From positions 255,051-319,050 of the forward strand of contig NZ_MOBP01000003.1 in the NCBI RefSeq assembly GCF_003732665.1: 64,000 nt of DNA, in the 5' to 3' direction. The translations under genes were made by a program, and so were the position numbers. The notes beneath the pieces are model-generated. The model saw only the letters and a program-made list of their open reading frames with translations, was not told the DNA's origin and ran no database searches. This DNA is from Pseudomonas frederiksbergensis (GTDB taxonomy: Bacteria > Pseudomonadota > Gammaproteobacteria > Pseudomonadales > Pseudomonadaceae). Positions 58,193-64,000 of this stretch are shown piece after piece (position 1 is the first letter of the stretch; the number at the start of each line of letters is the position of its first letter).

Positions 58193-61024
58193 ATGTCCAA
58201 CCGTGATATCTCCCGGCGCTCGTTCCTTCAGGGCGGGCTGGTGGCGGGTGTGAGCGTGACGCTTACACCGCTCAGCTCCCAGGCGCTGGCGGCCTTGATG
58301 GAAAACAGCGTGACCGTGCCGTCCGAGCAATGGCTCGGCAACAACGGCAAGGCGCGCCAACGTAACGACGCCTTGTCCAAGGTCTGCGGCAGCAAGGTCT
58401 TTGCCCGCGACATCCGCGCCAAGGACATGCCGGGCTGGCCCCAACAGCAGGGCCACGCCATGTTGCTGAAAATCACCAAGGCCGATCGCATCTACGCAGG
58501 CTATGACCTGGCGTGGCTCGGCGCCGATTTGCAGCCCGACCGCATCGTCACTGCCGCCGACCTGGACAAGGACGGCATCGTCTTCCCGGAAGAGCACGCC
58601 CCCGATCCGCTGCTGCCCGAAGGCAAAGTGCCGATGTTCATCGGCCACCCGGTGGCGATCCTGATCTGGAACGATTTCGAGCGTTTCCGCCAGGCCAAGG
58701 CCAAGCTCAAATTCAATGACAAAGCCATCCGCTATGGCGAAAAAACGCCGTTCTACGAAGGCGATCCCTACGGCAGCTTCCGCTATGTGCGGGTCGGCGG
58801 CGCGACCTCGGCGGACGAAGACGAATTCGCCAGCCTCAAGGATTCGATCCTGTTCCCGATGCTGAAAAACCGTCGCCCGGTGTGGAATTCCCAGCCTGAC
58901 CTGCACGGCAACCTGACCGAGCGCGGACTGTTTTACGCCGACCGCATGAAGCAGCAAATCGACAGCCCGCCGGACAACTGGCTGGTGTTCGACGAACGCT
59001 ACAAAACCCCGTCGATTGAACCCGCCGCGATGGAACCGGACAACGGCAACGGCTGGTACGACCCGGCGACCAAGACCTTGCACTTCGTCGTCGCGACCCA
59101 GTGCCCACTGGAAGCCGCCACCGAAACCGCGAAGATGATCGCACCGTCGCGTTTCGGCCTGGCCAACCTGAACATGCACCCGGGCTACACCGTCGGTTAC
59201 GGCTCCAAGGACCACAACATTTTCGTCTACTACGCAGCCCTGGCCGCGTTGTACGGCGCCGGTGTGCCGGTGCGTCTGGCCAACGACCGCTACGAACAAT
59301 TCCAGAGCGGGATCAAGCGTCACCCGTTCGACATCCGCTACCAACTGGCCGTGGACAAGACCGATCACAGCTTCCAGATTTTTCGCGCCGAGATGAGCGT
59401 CGACGGCGGCGGACGGATCAACTACAGCCCGTCGGTGGCGGCGGTTGGCGCCACGGCGGCGCAGTCGATCTACTACATGCCGCAGAACGATTTGCAGGTC
59501 ACGGCCTACCATTCCCGCGCCGTTGAAGCGGGTTCGATGCGCGGCTACGGCACCCTGCAAAGCATGGCGTCCACCGAGATGATGGTCGATGAAATCGCCG
59601 GTCGCCTCGGCATCGACGCCATCGACCTGCGCAAGAAAAACGCCATGCTCTCGGGCATGAAAAACACCCAGGGCGCGGTCCCGGCCGGTGCTTTGCGCCT
59701 GCACGAAATTCTCGACAAAGCCGCGGTCCACGAAGTCTGGAAAAACCGTGACCTGATCAAGCTTCAGCGCGAAGCCGCCGACCCGGATCACTGGTACGGC
59801 GTCGGTTTCGCCATCTGCCAGAAAGACTTCGGCACCGGTTCCGAAGCGCCGATGGCCAGCATCGAATTTACCGCCGAGGGCCACGTGACCTTGCGTCATA
59901 TCGGCATCGAAATCGGCACCGGCATGTCCACTTCCCAAGCCTTGGTGGTGGCGGATTTCATCGGCATCCCGGCCACGGAAGTGAAGACCGGCGAAACCGA
60001 ATGGAAAGAGTTGCAACTGATCACCGGCGGCAACCCGTACATCATGAGCCAGGCCGAACAGGACGGTTTCCTGCGCAACCCGCGCTGGGTCGGCAAACTC
60101 GCCTCGGCCTCGTCGGCGACCAACTCCGCCTACTACTTCAGCCACGCTACCCGCGAAGCGTCCCGGGTACTGTTCAACCACGGCTTGTGGCCGGCGGCGT
60201 TGCAGATCTGGGGCCAGGGTCCTTACGGCGGCCAGGCCAACCCCTACGTGGTGCGCCGCGAAGACGCGCATTGGGTTGACGGCAAGCTCACCGCCAACGG
60301 CATGCAACCGCTGAGCTTCGAGCAACTGGCAAAACACGCCCACGAAAAAGGCCTGGTGACTGGCGCCACCGTGCACGGTTTCAACCGCTGGAGCTGGGCC
60401 GAGGCCGAGTTCAGCATCGACGGCGTGCGCGAGCGTCTGCCCCTCGACGGCCTGGCCGTGAAGTACGGCGACGGCGCACCGAAGGCGAAACTGGCGCAGA
60501 TGACCAGCGCCGGTTTCCACTTGCTGGACCGGCAAAACGTGCACTACCCGGACGTGCAGTTGAACAATGCGGCGGTGACTTACTACAGCCCAGTCGCGAC
60601 GCTGGTGGAATTGAAAGTGAACAAGGGGTCGGCCGAAGTGCAAGTGCTCAACCACCACTCGTGGGTCGAGTGCGGTCGGGTGCTGGTGGAAGAACTGGTC
60701 AGGGGCCAGCTCGAAGGCGGGATCGCCATGGGCATCGGCCATGCGCTGCTCGAAGAGATGCCGCTGTACGAAGGCGGGCCGGGGGAGGGTGACTGGAACT
60801 TCAACCGTTACCGCTTGCCGATGGCGCGCCATGTCGCGGTGTGGAACCAGACCGCCGAGATCCTGCCGCCGCTGTCGCCAAGCGATCCATCGAAGGGCAT
60901 TGCCGAAGTGGTGATGATCCCGGTGGTCGGTGCCATCGGTAACGCCGTGGCCCACGCCATCGGCAAACGGGTCCGCGACCTGCCTATCACTTCTGCACGC
61001 ATCAAGGAGGCCCTCAATGGCTAA
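58193..61024 (+). CDS. Molybdopterin-binding large subunit, xanthine dehydrogenase/aldehyde oxidase family (Tat-exported)
   Basis: 943 residues. The N-terminus SNRDISRRSFLQGGLVAGVS is a twin-arginine signal, so the folded holoenzyme should be exported. Family motifs are VEAGSMRGYGTLQSMASTEM, IGTGMSTSQALVVADFIG and SHATREASRVLF. The C-terminal KGIAEVVMIP carries a glutamate at the position of the catalytic base. It is the Moco subunit of a hydroxylase acting on an aldehyde or N-heterocycle; the substrate is unknown. It overlaps the iron-sulfur subunit gene by 8 bases. Confidence 0.9.
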   Translation: MSNRDISRRSFLQGGLVAGVSVTLTPLSSQALAALMENSVTVPSEQWLGNNGKARQRNDALSKVCGSKVFARDIRAKDMPGWPQQQGHAMLLKITKADRIYAGYDLAWLGADLQPDRIVTAADLDKDGIVFPEEHAPDPLLPEGKVPMFIGHPVAILIWNDFERFRQAKAKLKFNDKAIRYGEKTPFYEGDPYGSFRYVRVGGATSADEDEFASLKDSILFPMLKNRRPVWNSQPDLHGNLTERGLFYADRMKQQIDSPPDNWLVFDERYKTPSIEPAAMEPDNGNGWYDPATKTLHFVVATQCPLEAATETAKMIAPSRFGLANLNMHPGYTVGYGSKDHNIFVYYAALAALYGAGVPVRLANDRYEQFQSGIKRHPFDIRYQLAVDKTDHSFQIFRAEMSVDGGGRINYSPSVAAVGATAAQSIYYMPQNDLQVTAYHSRAVEAGSMRGYGTLQSMASTEMMVDEIAGRLGIDAIDLRKKNAMLSGMKNTQGAVPAGALRLHEILDKAAVHEVWKNRDLIKLQREAADPDHWYGVGFAICQKDFGTGSEAPMASIEFTAEGHVTLRHIGIEIGTGMSTSQALVVADFIGIPATEVKTGETEWKELQLITGGNPYIMSQAEQDGFLRNPRWVGKLASASSATNSAYYFSHATREASRVLFNHGLWPAALQIWGQGPYGGQANPYVVRREDAHWVDGKLTANGMQPLSFEQLAKHAHEKGLVTGATVHGFNRWSWAEAEFSIDGVRERLPLDGLAVKYGDGAPKAKLAQMTSAGFHLLDRQNVHYPDVQLNNAAVTYYSPVATLVELKVNKGSAEVQVLNHHSWVECGRVLVEELVRGQLEGGIAMGIGHALLEEMPLYEGGPGEGDWNFNRYRLPMARHVAVWNQTAEILPPLSPSDPSKGIAEVVMIPVVGAIGNAVAHAIGKRVRDLPITSARIKEALNG

Positions 61025-61556
61025 CCGTCCGTTTCAACTGACCCTCAACGGTCAATCCGTCGGCCCGGTGGACATCCCTGATGACCTGCCGATGATCGAT
61101 TACCTGCACGAATACAAAAACCTCACCGGCTCGCGCCTCGGCTGCGGCCAGGGCATCTGCCACGCCTGCGTGGTGATCGTCGACAACCCGGACGGCACCA
61201 GCGAAGAAGTGCGCACCTGCATCACCGGCGCGCATTACTTCGAAGGCAAGAAAGTGCGGACCATCGAAGGCCATGCGACCCGCGATGAGCAGGGCAAGGT
61301 CACCGAACTGAACCCGATCCAGCAGCGCTTCGTCGATGAATTCGCCTTCCAGTGCAGCTATTGCGCGCCGGGTTTCGTGAATGCCGCGACCGTGCTGGTC
61401 GAGAAGCTGCAGCGTCAGCCCATCGTCAAAAGTCAGTTGGAAAAAGTCATCGAGGACAGCCTCGGTCACCACATCTGCCGCTGCACCGGCTACGTGCGTT
61501 ACTACAGCGCGACCCGCAACGTGCTGACCGATCTCGGCCTGGTCAAGGAGGGTTAA
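61017..61556 (+). CDS. [2Fe-2S] small subunit of the molybdenum hydroxylase
   Basis: 179 residues. The plant-type ferredoxin domain holds SRLGCGQGICHACVV and a further Cys in VRTCITGAHYF. The C-terminal helical domain holds CSYCAPGFVNAATVL and HHICRCTGYVRYYSA, the second [2Fe-2S] cluster. The start follows AAGGAGG at a proper distance. It passes electrons from the molybdenum centre, here presumably to the cytochrome encoded next. Confidence 0.94.
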   Translation: MANRPFQLTLNGQSVGPVDIPDDLPMIDYLHEYKNLTGSRLGCGQGICHACVVIVDNPDGTSEEVRTCITGAHYFEGKKVRTIEGHATRDEQGKVTELNPIQQRFVDEFAFQCSYCAPGFVNAATVLVEKLQRQPIVKSQLEKVIEDSLGHHICRCTGYVRYYSATRNVLTDLGLVKEG

Positions 61557-61559
61557 GCC

Positions 61560-62795
61560 ATGAACCGTTTACTTTCCCGCCTGGCATTGGCGGTTGGCCT
61601 GGCTGCGCCTGTGTTGCTGGCCCATGCGGATGATCAAGTGAAGCGCGGCGAATACCTCGCCCGCGCCGCCGATTGCATGGCCTGCCACACCGCCCCGGGC
61701 GGCGCGCCGTATGCGGGCGGCCTGCCGATTGTTTCGCCGTTCGGCACCATCTACGGCACCAACATCACCCCGAGCAAAGAACACGGCATCGGCCTGTACA
61801 ACGATGACGAATTCTTCGCCGCGCTCACCGAAGGCAAGCGCCGGGATGGCGCGAACCTGTACCCGGCGATGCCCTACACCTCGTATCACTTGATGCCGCG
61901 AGAAGACTCGGACGCGATTCACGCCTACTTGAAAACCGTCGAGCCGATTGAGCGCGCAGCACCGGTCACCAGCCTGAGCTTTCCGTTCAACGTACGACTG
62001 GGTTTGATCGGCTGGAACATTCTCTACGGCAAGGACGTGAAACTGGCGCCGACCGAGGGCAAAAGCGAGGAATTCAAGCGCGGCGAGTATATGGTCGAAG
62101 TGCTCGGCCACTGCGGCGAATGCCACACGCCACGGGGTTTGCCCGGAGCGATGCAGCAGGACAAACGCCTGACCGGCGGCCTGCTCAACGGCTACCTGGC
62201 GCCAAGCCTGCTGGCCACTGATCTGGCCGCACGCGGCTGGAATCACCAGGACTTGAGCACGTTCCTTAAACACGGGATGAGCGCCCAAGGCACGATGTTC
62301 AACGAGATGTTCCCGGTGTTCCACAACAGCACCCAAGACCTCAACGACCCGGACCTGGCGGCGATGGCGACGTATCTGCTAGGCGACCCAGCCCCAGCGG
62401 CGAAAGTGCTGACTGAAGTGCCGTTGGACAAGATGAGCCCGAGTGCCCAACGCGGTCGCCAGGATTATCTGAACGTTTGCGCCGGTTGCCACGCACCGAA
62501 CGGCGAGGGCAAACCGCACATCGCCGTGGCCATGCGCGGCAACACCACGTTGCGCCTGGAAGACCCGCGCAACCTGCTGCGGGTGATCGAGGACGGCATC
62601 GGCGAGCAGAAATTCGCCGGGTTCGAACGCATGCAACCGATGCCGGGGTTTGCCGACAAACTCAATCACGAGCAATTGACCGATCTGCTGAATTACCTGC
62701 GTCAGGGTTGGGGCGGTCAATCTGCTGAGTTGGCGGTGAGTGATGTGCAGAAGCTGCAAGCCGATGCGCCACCGGCCGAGCACAAGGCGCACTGA
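61560..62795 (+). CDS. Tri-haem cytochrome c, electron acceptor subunit
   Basis: 411 residues. A Sec signal peptide (LALAVGLAAPVLLAHA) and three CxxCH haem sites are present: CMACH near residue 40, CGECH in the middle and CAGCH in the C-terminal third. This matches the cytochrome subunit of periplasmic alcohol and aldehyde dehydrogenases. It would carry electrons to the quinone pool or terminal oxidases. It begins 3 bases after the iron-sulfur gene. Confidence 0.92.
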   Translation: MNRLLSRLALAVGLAAPVLLAHADDQVKRGEYLARAADCMACHTAPGGAPYAGGLPIVSPFGTIYGTNITPSKEHGIGLYNDDEFFAALTEGKRRDGANLYPAMPYTSYHLMPREDSDAIHAYLKTVEPIERAAPVTSLSFPFNVRLGLIGWNILYGKDVKLAPTEGKSEEFKRGEYMVEVLGHCGECHTPRGLPGAMQQDKRLTGGLLNGYLAPSLLATDLAARGWNHQDLSTFLKHGMSAQGTMFNEMFPVFHNSTQDLNDPDLAAMATYLLGDPAPAAKVLTEVPLDKMSPSAQRGRQDYLNVCAGCHAPNGEGKPHIAVAMRGNTTLRLEDPRNLLRVIEDGIGEQKFAGFERMQPMPGFADKLNHEQLTDLLNYLRQGWGGQSAELAVSDVQKLQADAPPAEHKAH

Positions 62796-62796
62796 C

Positions 62797-63768
62797 ATGC
62801 AGCATCTCGATCTGCAAGTGGTACGCCGGGCGCTGGAATGGTCTGTCGCGGGTCAGCGGGTTTGGCTGTGCACGGTGCTCGCGACTTACGGCTCGGCGCC
62901 CCGTGCGCCGGGGTCGTTGCTGGCCGTGAATGTGGACGGACAGTGGATTGGCTCGCTGTCCGGTGGCTGTGTTGAGGAAGATTTCCTTGAACGTGTCGCC
63001 GAAGGTTTGTTTGATCAAGCCGTCAGTGTCGTGCGTTACGGCGAAGGCGATGACCCGCGTTCTCGGGTGAGTCTGCCCTGCGGCGGCGTGCTCGATGTGC
63101 TGGTGGAGACGCTTGAATCGGATTGCGCGGTTCAGGCGCATCTGCGGGAACTGGAATCGGCGTTGCTCGGGCAGCGTCGGTTGATCCGCGAGGTCGATCT
63201 GGCCAGCGGTGCGCGCAGTGTGTTCGCCGACAGCGAGCAAGGTGCGCGCATTGATCGTGAAATCGACCGGGTGCGCGTGCGGATCGGCGCGGCTCAGCGG
63301 TTGTTGCTGGCGGGGTATTCCAGCGTTGCCCAGGCCTGTGCGGAATTTGCCGTGGGCCTGGGGTTCGAGGTGATTCTGTGCGATCCACGGGATGAAGTGC
63401 TGGACGGTGTGGTGCTGGAAGGCGTCGAGATTCGTCGGCAATTGCCGTCGATGTTTATCGCGGACGGCGGCTGTCACAGCGATACAGCGGTGGTGGCGTT
63501 GACCCACGATCCGCGGATTGATGATCTGGCGATGATGGAAGCGGTGCGCACCGAGGCGTTTTATATCGGCGTGATGGGGTCGATGCAGACGTCACAGAAG
63601 CGTTTCGAACGGTTGCGCAGGATTGGTGGGTTGGGGGAGGTGGAGTTGGCGCGGATTCATGCGCCGATTGGCCTGAACCTCGGCAGTAAGACCCCGGCGG
63701 AAATTGCCTTGGCGGTCCTCGCTGACATCCTGCGAATCCGTAGCGGCATCGCACGGGATCAGCTCTAA
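62797..63768 (+). CDS. XdhC-family molybdenum cofactor maturase
   Basis: 323 residues. The N-terminal XdhC/CoxI domain is VWLCTVLATYGSAPRAPGSL with GSLSGGCVEEDFLE. The C-terminal Rossmann domain holds LLLAGYSSVAQACAEFAVGL and IGVMGSMQTSQKRFERL, then IHAPIGLNLGSKTPAEIAL. XdhC binds the cofactor, helps its sulfuration and inserts it into the enzyme. It starts one base after the cytochrome stop, so it serves the upstream hydroxylase. Confidence 0.93.
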   Translation: MQHLDLQVVRRALEWSVAGQRVWLCTVLATYGSAPRAPGSLLAVNVDGQWIGSLSGGCVEEDFLERVAEGLFDQAVSVVRYGEGDDPRSRVSLPCGGVLDVLVETLESDCAVQAHLRELESALLGQRRLIREVDLASGARSVFADSEQGARIDREIDRVRVRIGAAQRLLLAGYSSVAQACAEFAVGLGFEVILCDPRDEVLDGVVLEGVEIRRQLPSMFIADGGCHSDTAVVALTHDPRIDDLAMMEAVRTEAFYIGVMGSMQTSQKRFERLRRIGGLGEVELARIHAPIGLNLGSKTPAEIALAVLADILRIRSGIARDQL

Positions 63769-63780
63769 CCCCATTCCCCC

Positions 63781-63870
63781 TGTGGGAGCGGGCTTGCTCG
63801 CGAAAGCGGTGTGTCATTCAACATACATGTTGAAGGTTCTGACGCTTTCGCGAGCAAGCCCGCTCCCACA
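63781..63870. repeat. REP doublet (REPIN), type A, GTGGGAGC ends outward
   Basis: Perfect TGTGGGAGCGGGCTTGCTCG arms in inverted order, with an ACATACATGT-containing loop of about 40 bases. It lies between the convergent maturase and LysR genes. Confidence 0.92.
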
Positions 63871-63888
63871 GGGGATATGTGTTGTTGG

Positions 63889-64000
63889 TTAATTGTTCGC
63901 TGCCTCACCCTTCAAAAAATCAATAAACGCCCGCAACTTCTTCGGTGTGTTATTGCGCTCAAAGTAATACAGGTAAAGCGTACTGGTCGGCACCCAATCC
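63889..64000 (-). CDS. LysR-family regulator, C-terminal end only
   Basis: Only the last 36 or so codons lie in the window. They read WVPTSTLYLYYFERNNTPKK, LRAFIDFLKGEAANN and a TAA stop, the typical end of LysR effector domains (P-x-x-LYLYY, then LRAFIDFL). The gene converges on the molybdenum hydroxylase operon. Any regulatory link is unproven. Confidence 0.8.
   Translation of the reverse strand, partial: DWVPTSTLYLYYFERNNTPKKLRAFIDFLKGEAANN

Noticed and set aside
58058..60955. Very long open frame (965 codons) on the minus strand opposite the molybdenum hydroxylase gene
   Set aside because: It is a GC-rich antisense shadow: the plus strand has clear Tat, Moco and family motifs, and the minus product has His/Arg/Val-rich low-information composition with no recognisable domain.

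Overview
The window reads as a chromosomal segment of a fluorescent Pseudomonas (P. fluorescens group). The evidence is high GC content, the gene order leuC-leuD-leuB-asd-usg-fimV-truA-trpF-accD-folC-dedD-cvpA-purF-metZ (the Pseudomonas arrangement), and many short palindromic REP doublets typical of this group. No transposase, phage gene or CRISPR array was seen.

Layout. 1-1.5 kb: an EmrAB-type efflux pair, with the permease cut by the left edge. 1.7-4 kb: gltX, then a tandemly duplicated tRNA-Ala/tRNA-Glu pair. 4.1-7.7 kb: a TetR regulator with an alpha/beta hydrolase, a hotdog thioesterase, dusC, and an IbpA-type small heat-shock gene with a sigma-32 promoter and a ROSE-like RNA thermometer. 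7.9-12.9 kb: a specialised Hsp70 module made of a DUF1266 protein, a very large J-domain protein with a DUF805 membrane domain, and HscC. 13.2-16.5 kb: a multi-PAS GGDEF/EAL protein. 16.5-22.9 kb: a LysR regulator, leucine biosynthesis and asd. 23-37 kb: the conserved housekeeping block running from a cysteine-less Asd paralogue (Usg) through fimV, truA, trpF, accD, folC, dedD, cvpA and purF to metZ and an SDR gene.

After a tRNA-Val/Asp/Asp operon comes a 20-kb iron-acquisition locus (38.0-57.9 kb). It starts with an ECF sigma factor, a FecR anti-sigma factor and a TonB-dependent receptor. An achromobactin-type, NRPS-independent siderophore cluster follows (acsF, acsD, acsE, an MFS exporter, acsC, acsB, acsA), then an ABC importer (cbrABCD), an FhuF-like iron reductase and an RraA-family protein. 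From acsD to the RraA gene almost every junction overlaps or is tightly spaced, so it probably acts as one polycistronic unit. Three NIS synthetases join citrate to small amine building blocks; AcsF and AcsE make those blocks. The exporter releases the siderophore, the receptor and CbrABCD bring the ferric complex back, and the FhuF-like protein probably frees the iron. The receptor carries an N-terminal signalling domain, so sigma factor, anti-sigma factor and receptor should form a cell-surface signalling loop.

The right end (58.2-63.8 kb) encodes an exported molybdenum hydroxylase: a Tat-signal large subunit, a [2Fe-2S] subunit, a tri-haem cytochrome c and an XdhC-type cofactor maturase. 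A LysR regulator runs off the right edge. Nine paired REP elements and one single REP lie in the intergenic regions, and one of them supplies the stop codon of the RraA-like gene.
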